From DATAOG01 sp963753685 (GTDB lineage: Bacteria; Pseudomonadota; Alphaproteobacteria; Geminicoccales; Geminicoccaceae): a stretch of 64,000 nucleotides of DNA. Shown piece by piece: positions 35,834-44,941 of this stretch. The position numbers and the translations under genes were made by a program. Numbering within the stretch: the stretch's first letter is position 1; each line of letters starts with the position of its first letter. The notes beneath the pieces are model-generated. The model worked only from the letters and a program-made list of their open reading frames with translations. It ran no database searches and was not told where the DNA came from. The stretch lies in assembly GCA_963753685.1 (NCBI GenBank), contig CAVWDE010000014.1:72694-136693 (forward strand), written 5' to 3'.

Positions 35834-36439
35834 GTGGCCGCTCCTTACGCTCCGGCCCGCTTCGAGTACCGGATCTGGGGCCATGCGTTCCCCGAGCTGC
35901 CGGCGCCGGATGACGTGGCCGAAAGCGCGGAAGTCTACCTGCTGCCGGCCGGCGTCGACGACATCAATGCCAAATTCCGCCGCGGCGCTCTCGAGATCAA
36001 ACGCTGGCTCGGGACGCGGGCGGGGCTGCAGCACTGGCTGCCGGCGCTGCGCTGTCCCCTGCCCTTGCCCGCGGCCGTGATCCAGCGCGAGCTCTGCCCG
36101 GCGCTGGGCGTCGAGGCGCCGCGGCTCGCGCGGGCGAGCTACGACCTCGAGCGGTTCCTCGAGGACGTGGCAAGCGCTTGGACCGGCGTGCGGAGCGTAC
36201 GCCTGGTCAAGCGGCGCCGCTCCTTCGAGGTCGCGGGCGCGCGCGCCGAGCGCACCCGGATCGTGATCGAGGGCGCCACGATCGAGACGGTCGCGATCGA
36301 GGCCGAAGCGTTCAAGGCGGCGCGCCGGGCGACCGCCGAGCTCAAGCTGAAGCGGGCGCCGAACCTGGACTACGTCGCGGCGCTCCGGCTGCTGCTTGCC
36401 GGCGAGGCGCTCGGCGCCGACCTCAACCCTGCGGATTGA
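35834..36439 (+). CDS. Hypothetical protein, possibly CYTH-like
   Basis: This 201-residue protein starts at GTG 35834. It has an alternating beta pattern and conserved-looking charged strands: EYRIWGHAFPELP, AEVYLLPAGVDDINAKFRRG followed by LEIKRWLG, then RLVKRRRSFEVAGARAERTR, ETVAIEAE and AELKLKRAPNLDYVAALR. Paired E/K/R residues on beta strands resemble the triphosphate tunnel (CYTH) fold, but I cannot place it in a named family. It is coupled to the helical protein upstream, and its 3' end overlaps the converging phosphatidyltransferase gene by 17 bp. Confidence 0.55.
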   Translation: MAAPYAPARFEYRIWGHAFPELPAPDDVAESAEVYLLPAGVDDINAKFRRGALEIKRWLGTRAGLQHWLPALRCPLPLPAAVIQRELCPALGVEAPRLARASYDLERFLEDVASAWTGVRSVRLVKRRRSFEVAGARAERTRIVIEGATIETVAIEAEAFKAARRATAELKLKRAPNLDYVAALRLLLAGEALGADLNPAD

Positions 36440-37014
36440 GCTGGCGGAAGGCGTGCATGATCCGCTGCATGGCGGCAAACGCGGTCAGCGCCACGAGCAG
36501 GTAGACCGCCTCGGGCAGCAGCCCCGACATCAGGCCGAAGGCCACCAGCAGGACGCGCTCGGCGCGGGTCATGATGCCGACCTTGTACTCGAGCCCGAGC
36601 CCCTCGGCGCGGGCGCGGGTGTAGCCGACCAGCACCGAGCCAAGCAGGGCCAGCACCGCGAGCGCGGCGTCGACCGGCTGCCCCCGGCTCGCGAAGTGAT
36701 AGGCGATCGCCGCGAACACCACCCCCTCCGAGACCCGGTCCGCGGTCGAGTTCGAGGAGCGCGCCGAACCGGCGCGCGAGCTTGGCAAGGCGCGCCAGCA
36801 CGCCGGCGAGCAGGTCGAGGCCGGCGGCCAGGATGTACAGCACGCCGGCCAGCTGCAGCTGGCCATCGACGATCAGCGCGGCCGTCACCAGGGTCAGCAA
36901 GACGCCAGTCAGCGAGACCTGGTTCGGGGTCACGCGGCACCACAGGAGCAGGGTCGCGACCGGCGTCGCGCCTCGATCGAGGAGCGCACGCACGTAGTCC
37001 CGCAGCGTCTCCAT
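36423..37014 (-). pseudogene. CDP-alcohol phosphatidyltransferase, one frameshift
   Basis: This inner-membrane enzyme makes phospholipids from CDP-diacylglycerol or a similar donor. The N-terminal half has VTPNQVSLTGVLLTLV and the start of the active-site signature (LDLLAGVLAR followed by FGALL). At about 36751 the frame changes; the DSTADRVSEGVVFA half of the D-x3-D signature is in the next frame. One extra A in CTCGAACTCGACC accounts for it. The rest has GYTRARAEGLGLEYKVGIMTRAERVLLV and two helices. The usual DGxxAR begins LLAGVLAR here, so the first Asp is displaced. ATG 37014 was chosen; 37083 is an alternative. Confidence 0.82.
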
Positions 37015-37189
37015 CCCCGCACCGATCCTCGAGCCGGAACCCCCGGCGCCGTTACGGACAAGGTTCCGGTGCGGCTCTTGCATTCCGCGATCCTTGGGCG
37101 CCCTCACCATAACAAAGGGCGCGGCGGCGGCGGAGCACAATCCCGGCTCGGGACCGGTCCGCTGGGGCAGCCCCCGGTTGCGCCCGGCT

Positions 37190-37867
37190 CTAGTTGTGGT
37201 GGCGCAGCTCCGGGTAGAAATCGGGGTTGCGGTAGACGAACAGCTCACCGTCGAGCGGGACATCGGTTTCGATCTGGTCGAGGATCACGTTGGTGGGGTA
37301 GCCCTGGGCGTCGATCACGGTCCAGCCGCGCAGCGCCATGGGCTGCTCGGCGAATTTCATGATGATCGAGCCCTGGTTTGGCTCGTCGGTCTGGACCAGG
37401 CTGACCCGGAGCTCGCCGCCCCGATGCTCGAGGTTGGTCACCGTGACGTCGCCGCTCAGATGGATGTGCTTGGTCAACAGGAAGCCGAGCGGCGTCTTGC
37501 TGGTGAACAGGTGGCTCACCTGGTCGAGCTTGCGGTCCTGATACACCAGGTCCCAGCCATTGGCGATGATCAGGAGCTTGCTCGGCGGGTCGTAGTCGAG
37601 GCGCATCTTGTCCGGGCGCTCATAGGCGAGCGTCCCGGTCACCATGGCGCCGTCCGGATTGATCTGGACGAACTTGGCCCGCAGGCTGTGCAGGCTGTTG
37701 AGGTAGGCCTCGATATGCGCCACGTCCTCGGCCCGGGCGGCGTCCGGATCGCGGACCGCGGCCTGGGCGGGCAACGGCGCGCCGCCGCCAGCCAGGAGCA
37801 CAAGGAGCGCGCAGATGCGGAGCGCGGCGCCAACCCGCGTCTCCCGGGGCGAAGATCGTCCGCTCAC
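37190..37867 (-). CDS. lolA: Outer-membrane lipoprotein carrier protein LolA
   Basis: This 225-residue periplasmic chaperone carries lipoproteins from the inner to the outer membrane. The signal segment is LRICALLVLLAGGGAPLPAQA. The mature domain has SLRAKFVQINPDGAMVTGTL, RPDKMRLDYDPPSKLLIIANG and LVYQDRKLDQVSHL, then LDQIETDVPLDGELFVYRNP near the end, all typical of the LolA half-barrel. The GTG at 37867 overlaps the ftsK stop (GTGA). The ftsK-lolA order is common in alphaproteobacteria. Confidence 0.92.
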   Translation of the reverse strand: MSGRSSPRETRVGAALRICALLVLLAGGGAPLPAQAAVRDPDAARAEDVAHIEAYLNSLHSLRAKFVQINPDGAMVTGTLAYERPDKMRLDYDPPSKLLIIANGWDLVYQDRKLDQVSHLFTSKTPLGFLLTKHIHLSGDVTVTNLEHRGGELRVSLVQTDEPNQGSIIMKFAEQPMALRGWTVIDAQGYPTNVILDQIETDVPLDGELFVYRNPDFYPELRHHN

Positions 37868-40365
37868 CAAGGCGTGCTGTCGGCCTCGGCGTCCTGGCCA
37901 CCGATCAGCACCTGCCGGCGGCCGACGTGGTCGGGATGGCTGACGTGGCCATCGGCCTCCATGCGCTCGATCAGGCGCGCCGCGCTGTTGTAGCCGATCC
38001 GCATCTTGCGCTGCAGGAAGCTGGTCGACGCCTTGCCCTCCTGGGCGATGATCTGCAGCGCCTGGGCGTATTGGGCGTCCTCGCCGTTGGCCGCCGGCTC
38101 GCTGAGCCCCGGGCCCGGGCCGAGCGGGGCAGACGCGTCCAGCGCCGCCTCGTCGGTGACCGAATCGAGATACTCGGGCTCGCCCTGCTTGCGCAGGAAG
38201 CTGACCACGCGCTCGACCTCCTCGTCGGTCACCAGCGGCCCGTGGATGCGGGTGATGCGCTCGCCCGGCATCATGTGCAGCATGTCGCCCTGGCCCAGCA
38301 GCTGCTCGGCGCCGGGCTCGCCCAGGATCGTGCGGCTGTCGATCTTGGACGAGACCCGGAAGCTGATCCGGCTCGGCAGGTTGGCCTTGATCACGCCGGT
38401 CAAAACGTCGACCGAGGGCCGCTGGGTCGCGACGATCAGGTGGATGCCGGCGGCGCGCGCCTTCTGCGACAGGCGCTGGATCGCGGATTCGATCTCCTTG
38501 CCGGCGGTCAGCATGAGGTCGGCGACCTCGTCGACGATGACCACGATCAGCGGCATCGTGCGCATCTCGATCGGCTGCTGCTCGAACAGCGGCACGCCGG
38601 TGCCGGGCTCGAAGCCGGTCTGCACGCGCCGCGACAGCTGCTCGCCGCGCTCCATGGCCTCTTTGATCCGGCGGTTGTAGGCGAAGATGTCGCGCACCCC
38701 CAGGTGCGACATCAGGCGATAGCGCTCGTCCATCTCGCGCACCACCCACTTGAGCGCGACCACGGCCTTGTGCGGCTCGGTGACCACCGGGGCCAAAAGG
38801 TGCGGGATGCCCTCGTACACCGACAGCTCGATCACCTTGGGGTCGATCATGATCAGTTTGCAGTCGGCCGGCGGCAGCCGGTAGAGCAGCGACAGGATCA
38901 TGGCGTTGATCGCGACCGACTTGCCCGAGCCGGTGGTGCCGGCGATCAGAAGATGGGGCATGCGCGCGAGATCGACCACCACCGGGTCGCCGCTGATGTC
39001 CTTGCCGAGCGCGAGCGTCAGGCGGGCAGACGTGTCCTCGTAGGCGGGGCTGGCCAACAGATCGCGCAGATAGACCGTCTCGCGCTGGTCGTTGGGCAGC
39101 TCGATGCCGATCACGTTGCGCCCGGGCACGGTCGCGACCCGCACCGACATCGCGCACAGCGAGCGGGCGATGTCGTCGGCCAGCGCGATCACCCGGGCGG
39201 CGCGGGTGCCGGGCGCCGGCTCGAGCTCGTAGAGCGCCACCACCGGGCCGGGGCGGACGTCGACGATCTCGCCGCGGACGCCGAAATCATCGAGCACCTT
39301 CTCGAGCGCTTTGGCGGTCTCGGCGAGCGCCGCCCGGTCCAGGCTGACGCTGGCGCGCTGGCGCGGCTGGGTGAGGAAGTCGAGCGGCGGCAGCTTGAAC
39401 TCGTCGTCCGCAATGAGCTCCGCCGCAGCCGCCGCGCGCGGCTCGCTGGCCGCGGCCGCGGGTGGCGCCGCCGCGGCCGGTTCGGCGGCGGCGGGACGCG
39501 GCTCGGGCTTGGCAGCCGGCCGCCGCCGGCGCGCGCTGTCCGCGGCCGGGCCGGCGGGCTCGACGGTGCGGATCAGATCCGGGGGCGTCCGCCCGGCGGG
39601 GTCCCTGGTCGGCTTCAGGCGGGCGGCCAGGCCGCCCACGAACTGGCTGACGAAGCTGAAGCCGGCGGCGAGCGGGCGGCGCGGGGGTGGCCCGGGCGGG
39701 GCCGCGCCGAAGCGCTGGTCGATCGCCTGGGCCCAGCGCGGCTCGCTGCGCGCGGCCGCCACCGCCGGCCGGTCACCGCGCCGGAACGGGGCCAGCAGCA
39801 GCGGCTGCACGATCTGCCAGATCTCGCGCCAGCTCAGGCCGACCGCCAGAACCACGCACACCAGAGCGACCGCGCCGGTGACGGTCGGATAGAGGTCCGC
39901 CCCGATCGGGTACTGCAGGCGGTTGAGCATGAAGTCGCCGACGAAGCCGCCGAGGCCGACCCAGAACGGCCAGGTGTCCGGCATCGGGCGGGTCGCGAGC
40001 CAGGTCGCGGTCGCGAGCAGGGCCAGCGGCAGCGCGCACACCGGCAGCCACGGCCAGGCGAGCGGCTTGGCGAAGATCAGGCGCAAGGCCCACAGCGGCG
40101 GCACCAGCACCACCAGCCAGGCGGCGAGCCCGAGCGTCTGCTCGAGCACGTCGGCGATGCTGGCGCCGAAGATGCCGAGCGGATTGGAGCTCGGCCCCGC
40201 GGTCGCGTGGTTGAGCGAGGGGTCGTTCGGATCGTAGCCCCAGAGCGCTACCGCGACGATCAGGGCCAACGCCAGCAAGGCGAGGCCGAGCGCCTCGGCC
40301 GCCCGTCGGGCCAGGAAGTCGGAGGCGCCGCCGCGGTCGGCTGTGCGCAGGGAAGGGGCGGCCAT
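37864..40365 (-). CDS. ftsK: DNA translocase FtsK
   Basis: This 833-residue septal DNA pump has four to five N-terminal helices within residues 20-190 and a Pro/Ala-rich linker (about 215-330). The RecA-like motor carries Walker A LIAGTTGSGKSVAIN and Walker B PLIVVIVDEVADLMLTAGKE. A C-terminal gamma winged helix (ALQIIAQEGKASTSFLQRKM and YNSAARLIERMEADGHVS) reads KOPS sites. It couples chromosome segregation to division. ATG 40365 lies just after the aminotransferase gene (20 bp). The open frame extends further upstream but only in a shadow of that gene. Confidence 0.96.
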   Translation of the reverse strand: MAAPSLRTADRGGASDFLARRAAEALGLALLALALIVAVALWGYDPNDPSLNHATAGPSSNPLGIFGASIADVLEQTLGLAAWLVVLVPPLWALRLIFAKPLAWPWLPVCALPLALLATATWLATRPMPDTWPFWVGLGGFVGDFMLNRLQYPIGADLYPTVTGAVALVCVVLAVGLSWREIWQIVQPLLLAPFRRGDRPAVAAARSEPRWAQAIDQRFGAAPPGPPPRRPLAAGFSFVSQFVGGLAARLKPTRDPAGRTPPDLIRTVEPAGPAADSARRRRPAAKPEPRPAAAEPAAAAPPAAAASEPRAAAAAELIADDEFKLPPLDFLTQPRQRASVSLDRAALAETAKALEKVLDDFGVRGEIVDVRPGPVVALYELEPAPGTRAARVIALADDIARSLCAMSVRVATVPGRNVIGIELPNDQRETVYLRDLLASPAYEDTSARLTLALGKDISGDPVVVDLARMPHLLIAGTTGSGKSVAINAMILSLLYRLPPADCKLIMIDPKVIELSVYEGIPHLLAPVVTEPHKAVVALKWVVREMDERYRLMSHLGVRDIFAYNRRIKEAMERGEQLSRRVQTGFEPGTGVPLFEQQPIEMRTMPLIVVIVDEVADLMLTAGKEIESAIQRLSQKARAAGIHLIVATQRPSVDVLTGVIKANLPSRISFRVSSKIDSRTILGEPGAEQLLGQGDMLHMMPGERITRIHGPLVTDEEVERVVSFLRKQGEPEYLDSVTDEAALDASAPLGPGPGLSEPAANGEDAQYAQALQIIAQEGKASTSFLQRKMRIGYNSAARLIERMEADGHVSHPDHVGRRQVLIGGQDAEADSTPW

Positions 40366-40384
40366 GGTGCGCTTGTCCTCCTCC

Positions 40385-41587
40385 TCAGGCGTGGTCAGCC
40401 AAGGTGGCGACGAGGTCGGCGAGCGCCGCGTCGGTGGTCGCCAGATCGTGCACCAGGGCGACCCGGATCGCACCCTCGCCCGGGTTGCGCCCGCCTCGAT
40501 CCGGACGCCCGATGTAGGTGCCGGGCAGGACCTTGATCGCGGCTTCGGCCCACAGCCGGCGGGCGACCGCCTCGCCGTCGCCGACCTCGAGCCACAAAAA
40601 GAACCCGCCATCCGGCCGGTAGTAGCCGAACCGGCGGCCGAGCCGGTCATCGGTCAGGTCGAACTTCTCCCGATACAGGCGGCGATTGGCGATCACGTGC
40701 TCCTCGTCCTGCCACAACGCGGTTGCGGCCGCCAGCACCGGCAACGGCTGGACCGCGGCCGCATAGCTGCGCAGACGGGCAAACCCGGCCAGGACCGCGG
40801 CATCTCCGGCCACGAACCCCGAGCGCAGGCCGGCCACGCTCGAGCGCTTCGAGAGGGAGTGGCAGACAAGCAGCGAATCCAGTCGCCCATCGATGGCGAC
40901 GGCCGCCTCGAGCGCTCCGGCCGGCGGGGTCTCCGTGTAGATCTCGGCGTAGCATTCGTCAACGATCAGCAGGAAGCCATAAGCGCGCGCCAGCTCGATC
41001 AGCCGCTTGAGGTAGTCGAGGTCGGCCGCCACGCCCTGGGGATTGGCGGGCGAGCAGAGGTAGAACGCGGCGGTCCGCTCGAGTAGCTCCGGGCTCAGGT
41101 CCTCGAGCGCCGGGAGATAACCGGTCGCCGCGGTCACCGACAGCAGCACGGGCTCGGCCCCGGCCATCACCGCCCCGCCCAGATACACGTTGTAGAACGG
41201 ATTCGGCAACAGCACCACCGGCTGCCGGCCCGCCTTGCGCTCCGGCACGACCGCCTGGGCGATCATGAACAAAGCTTCCTTGGTGCCGGCGACCGGCAGG
41301 ATGTGGCGGTCCGGGTCGAGCGTGGTGGCCGGCAGCCGGTAGCGCCAGGTCAGCCAGGCCGCGGCGGCCTGGCGGAACTCCGGGCTGCCGTTGACCGGCG
41401 GATAGCGCCCCCAGAGATGGCCGTGGGCGCGCAGCGCCTCGATCATGAGCGGCGGAATCGGGTGCATCGGCTGGCCGAGCGCCAGATCGACCGGCGACCG
41501 GCCGCGGGCCGGCTCGATCGGCGCCAGCAGCGTCGCCAGGCGCCGGAAGGGATAGTCGCTGAGGGTCTCGAGCCGCGGGTTGAGCAT
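40385..41587 (-). CDS. Pyridoxal-phosphate aminotransferase, class I/II
   Basis: This 400-residue fold-type I enzyme shows PHE-type LALGQPMHPIPPLMIEAL at the start, the GTKEALF cofactor phosphate loop, LCSPANPQGV (Asn contacting PLP), DECYAEIY (Asp) and the Schiff-base lysine in CHSLSKRSSVAGLRSGF near residue 245. The RVALVHD arginine that binds the substrate carboxylate is also seen. Members in this ftsK-linked position resemble succinyldiaminopimelate aminotransferases (DapC), but I would not fix the substrate. Confidence 0.9.
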   Translation of the reverse strand: MLNPRLETLSDYPFRRLATLLAPIEPARGRSPVDLALGQPMHPIPPLMIEALRAHGHLWGRYPPVNGSPEFRQAAAAWLTWRYRLPATTLDPDRHILPVAGTKEALFMIAQAVVPERKAGRQPVVLLPNPFYNVYLGGAVMAGAEPVLLSVTAATGYLPALEDLSPELLERTAAFYLCSPANPQGVAADLDYLKRLIELARAYGFLLIVDECYAEIYTETPPAGALEAAVAIDGRLDSLLVCHSLSKRSSVAGLRSGFVAGDAAVLAGFARLRSYAAAVQPLPVLAAATALWQDEEHVIANRRLYREKFDLTDDRLGRRFGYYRPDGGFFLWLEVGDGEAVARRLWAEAAIKVLPGTYIGRPDRGGRNPGEGAIRVALVHDLATTDAALADLVATLADHA

Positions 41588-41770
41588 GATCGACCGCTGG
41601 TTAGGGCGTCCGGGGCGGGCAGCCGCGCCCGCCGTTCCAGGTCACATTAACATTTCCCGGCAACATGCTTCAACCAGGCAAAAAAGATCTTGAACGACCC
41701 GGTTGGCTTTGGGCGGCTGCGACGGCATGCCGCACGAACCCTGGCGGCCCGCGCCGGCACACTTTGCCCC

Positions 41771-42994
41771 GTGGTGCAGGACGCAGCCTTCGACCTCGCG
41801 ATCATCGGCGGCGGCATGACCGGCCTCGCGCTCGCCTGCGCCACCGCCGGCGCCGGGCTCCGCGTCGTCCTGGTCGAGCGCCAGCCGCTCGCCGCCACGG
41901 TAGCGCCGCCGTTCGACGGCCGCGTGACGGCGATCGCCCCGGGTTCCAGGCGCCTGCTCGCGGCGATCGGGGTCTGGCCGGAGCTCGCGGACGCAGCCGA
42001 GCCGATCCAGGACATCCGGGTCGGCGAGCGCCACTCGCCGCTGACCGTCCACTACGACCATCGCTCGCTCGGCGATCAGCCGCTCGGTCACATCGTCGAG
42101 AACCGGCTGATCCGGGGCGCCCTGCTGCGCCGCGCCGGGCAGCTGAGCGCGAGCTCGCTGACGCTGGCCGCACCCGACCGGATCCTGGGCCTGGAGCGGG
42201 GCATCGCCGGCGCCGGGCTGCAGCTCGCCAGCGGAGCGACCGTGCGTTCGACCCTGGTCGCCGCGGCCGAGGGCCGCTCGTCCCCGACCCGTGCGGCGGC
42301 CGGCATCGAGGTCCTGCGCTGGGACTACCGCCAGACCGGCATCGTCGCGACCATCGCCCATGAGCGCGCGCACCAGGGCCTGGCAGTCGAGCGCTTCTTC
42401 CCCGATGGCCCGCTCGCGTTCCTGCCGATGACCGGGCGACGCTGCTCGATCGTCTGGGCGGCCGAGGACCGGCTGGCCCGCGAGCTGATCCTGCTCGACG
42501 ACGACGACTTCCTGGGCGAGCTCGCCGAGCGCGCCGGCGACCGGCTCGGCGCGCTGACCCTGGCCGGGCCGCGCTGGCACTATCCGCTCGCGATGGTCCA
42601 GGCGCAGCGCTACACCGATCACCGGCTCGTCCTGGTCGGCGACGCCGCGCGCGCGATCCATCCGATCGCCGGCCAGGGCTGGAACCTGGCGCTACGCGAC
42701 GTCGCAGCACTCGCCGAGCTGGTGATCGACGCCAAGCGGCTCGGCCTCGACCCGGGCAGCGCCACGGTGCTCGCCCGCTACGAGCGCTGGCGGCGGTTCG
42801 ACGCCCTGGCTCTGATCGCGATCACCGACGGCCTGAACCGCCTGTTCGGCAATGATCTGTGGCCGGTGCGCCTCGTGCGCGAGCTCGGCCTCGGCCTGGT
42901 CGAGCGGACCCCGCCGCTCAAGCAGTTCTTCATGCGCCACGCGATGGGCCTCTTGGGCGACCTGCCGCGGCTGATGCGCGGCGAGGCGCTCTGA
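41771..42994 (+). CDS. UbiH/UbiF family FAD-dependent ubiquinone-biosynthesis hydroxylase
   Basis: This flavin monooxygenase of about 407 residues belongs to the ubiquinone ring-hydroxylase family. The FAD motif FDLAIIGGGMTGLALACATA is at the N-terminus. The second motif is LVAAAEGRSSPTR (usual DG, here EG), and GDAARAIHPIAGQGWNLALRD is the family signature. The start is uncertain: GTG 41771 puts the FAD fold right at the N-terminus, while an in-frame TTG at 41690 would add 27 residues of poor quality. It is divergent from the aminotransferase and convergent with an RpiR regulator whose end overlaps it. Confidence 0.88.
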   Translation: MVQDAAFDLAIIGGGMTGLALACATAGAGLRVVLVERQPLAATVAPPFDGRVTAIAPGSRRLLAAIGVWPELADAAEPIQDIRVGERHSPLTVHYDHRSLGDQPLGHIVENRLIRGALLRRAGQLSASSLTLAAPDRILGLERGIAGAGLQLASGATVRSTLVAAAEGRSSPTRAAAGIEVLRWDYRQTGIVATIAHERAHQGLAVERFFPDGPLAFLPMTGRRCSIVWAAEDRLARELILLDDDDFLGELAERAGDRLGALTLAGPRWHYPLAMVQAQRYTDHRLVLVGDAARAIHPIAGQGWNLALRDVAALAELVIDAKRLGLDPGSATVLARYERWRRFDALALIAITDGLNRLFGNDLWPVRLVRELGLGLVERTPPLKQFFMRHAMGLLGDLPRLMRGEAL

Positions 42995-43912
42995 GGCTGC
43001 GGACCGGCAGGTCCATCGGCGTCCCCGCGAGCTCGCTCCGGAGCTGATTCAGGGAGTCGAGGCTGGCGATCGTCTCGGCCGGCCGTTCGCTCGCGACCCC
43101 GACCAGCAGCGCCTCGATCAGCCCGAGCGTCGCGGTGTGCATGCTGAACAGATCGGCGCGCCCGCGCGCGACCGGCAGGACCAGGCCGACCCGGTCGCGA
43201 AGCGCGTGCCGAGGGTGTCGGAGACCAGCATCGTGCGCGCGCCCCGGCGCTCGGCCTGATCGAGCAGCACCGTCAGCTCCCGGTAGACCCGGCTGTAGGC
43301 GAAGATGATCAAGAGATCGTCCGCGCGCAGCTGCTGCAGGCCGTCGGCAAGCAGCAGGCCGGTCTCGGTCAGGCTGTGCGCCTCGAGCCCGAACCGCCCG
43401 AGCTGGATCGCGAAATAGGTCGCCATCGCGCTCGACGGCCCGATCCCGAAGATCAGCCGCCGCCGGGCGCCGACGATCGTCTGCACGGCGCTGCGGAACA
43501 GCTCCGGCGTGACGTCCCGACGCAGGCGCTCGAGGGAGTCGCGGTGGATCTCGAGCGTCACCTCGAGGGCCCGCCCGAGATCGTCGCCGGTCGCGCCGAG
43601 CGTGCGTGCCAGGCGGGCGGCGGGCGACAGGTCCTGGCGCAGCTCCAGGGCGAGCGCGCGCCGCAGCTCGGTCATGCCGGCAAATCCGAGCGCCTGCGCG
43701 GTCCGGATCACGGTCGCATCGCTGGTTCCGGTCTGCTCGGCGAGCGCTGCCGCCGACGCCAGCAGCACCTCCTCGCGGTGCTGCTGGAAGAAGCGCGCGA
43801 CGCTCCGTTCCGCGCGGCTGATCCGCTCCCAGCAGGCGCTCACCCGCTGATCGAAGGCCTGCAAGGTCACTGGCGCAGATCCCGGTTGACCTGAGGGTTC
43901 CGTCGCATACAC
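42930..43912 (-). pseudogene. MurR/RpiR family transcriptional regulator, one frameshift
   Basis: It has an N-terminal HTH_6 domain (about residues 20-95: RISRAERSVARFFQQHREEV, then TSDATVIRTAQALGFAGMTE) and a C-terminal SIS sugar-phosphate-binding domain (GIGPSSAMATYFAIQLGRFG). The frame breaks near 43195 after LGTRFAT. The continuation RVGLVLPVARGRADLFSMHT is in another frame, and one missing C explains it. Corrected, it ends at 42930 and overlaps the converging UbiH-like gene by 65 bp. GTG 43912 is taken as start. It is divergent from the membrane-protein gene at 43962, which it may regulate. Confidence 0.83.
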
Positions 43913-43961
43913 TACAGAATGTTATCTGACGTAGCAAACGCTACGGAGCGAGGTGATCGCG

Positions 43962-44714
43962 ATGGATCTCGGGGCCTGGAGCGTCGCCGCCCCGGCGATC
44001 GGCGCCGCCTTCGCGGCCTCGCTGGTCGAGGTCGTCGAGGCGTTCACGATCGTGCTGGCCGTGGCCAGCCTGCGCGGCTGGCGGCTCGCCACGACCGGCA
44101 GTGCCGCGGCCCTTTGCGTGCTCGGGCTGCTGGTGGTGGCGCTCGGCCCCCTGCTCGATCGGGTGCCGCTGCACCTCCTCCAGTTCGTGATCGGCGTCCT
44201 GCTCCTGCTGTTCGGCCTGGGCTGGCTGCGCAAGGCGGTATTGCGCTCGGCCGCGGTGATCCCGTTGCACGACGAGGATGCCGCCTTCGCGGCCGAGACC
44301 CGCGAGCTCGCCCTGGCCACCCGCCGGGCCACATCGCTCGACTGGATCGCCGGCCTCGCGGTCTTCAAAGCCGTGCTGCTCGAAGGCCTGGAAGTGGTCT
44401 TCATCGTGCTCGCGGTCGGCGCCGGACGCGGGCTCTTGTGGCCCGCCTGCCTCGGTGCGCTCGCCGCCTTCGTTGCCGTGCTCGCGGTCGGCGTCGTGGT
44501 CCACCGGCCGCTCGCGCGCGTGCCCGAGAACACGCTCAAGTTCGGGGTCGGCGTGATGCTCTCGGCGTTCGGCGTGTTCTGGACCGGCGAAGGCCTGGGC
44601 GTGCCCTGGCCGGAGCAGGACCTGGCGCTCCTGGTGTTCGCGGCGCTGTTTCTCGCAACCGGGCTTTTGACCGCGAGCCGGCTGCGGCGCGCCGCTTTGG
44701 CGAGCGCGCCATGA
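43962..44714 (+). CDS. COG4280-like membrane protein with paired ExxE motifs
   Basis: This 250-residue protein has six or more helices and an internal repeat. The first half has SLVEVVEAFTIVLAVASLRGW (residues 21-41) and the second VLLEGLEVVFIVLAVGAGRG. Both contain E-x-x-E, then an (T/F)IVLAV helix and an RG turn. This resembles the acidic repeat layout of Gdt1/UPF0016 cation exchangers and FTR1 permeases. I connect it with the COG4280 family of uncharacterised membrane proteins. Transport of a metal cation is inference. ATG 43962 has a GAGCGAGG site. It overlaps a 74-residue membrane-protein gene by 4 bp and lies divergent to an RpiR regulator. Confidence 0.75.
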   Translation: MDLGAWSVAAPAIGAAFAASLVEVVEAFTIVLAVASLRGWRLATTGSAAALCVLGLLVVALGPLLDRVPLHLLQFVIGVLLLLFGLGWLRKAVLRSAAVIPLHDEDAAFAAETRELALATRRATSLDWIAGLAVFKAVLLEGLEVVFIVLAVGAGRGLLWPACLGALAAFVAVLAVGVVVHRPLARVPENTLKFGVGVMLSAFGVFWTGEGLGVPWPEQDLALLVFAALFLATGLLTASRLRRAALASAP

Positions 44715-44935
44715 TCCCGTTGCTGCGCGAGATCGGCAGCGAGCTGCTCGGCATGTTCATGGCCGACGCCCGCCTGAGCGGCGCGATCCTCGCCCTGGTC
44801 GCGATCGTCGCGGGCCTGATCCTGGCCCTTGGCGTCAACCCGCTGCTCGCCGGCGGCGCGCTGCTGGTCGGCTGCCACCTGATCCTGGTCGAGGCGGCGC
44901 TCCGCGAGGCACGCCGGCGGCGCCTCGGCCCCTGA
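44711..44935 (+). CDS. Small membrane protein (74 aa)
   Basis: This 74-residue protein has an N-terminal amphipathic stretch (PLLREIGSELLGMFMADARL), two hydrophobic segments (GAILALVAIVAGLILALGVN and LLAGGALLVGCHLILV) and a basic tail AALREARRRRLGP. It is translationally coupled (ATGA) to the paired-ExxE membrane protein, suggesting it is a subunit or partner. It ends 6 bp from the converging pyruvate kinase gene. Confidence 0.65.
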   Translation: MIPLLREIGSELLGMFMADARLSGAILALVAIVAGLILALGVNPLLAGGALLVGCHLILVEAALREARRRRLGP

Positions 44936-44941
44936 CGGATC

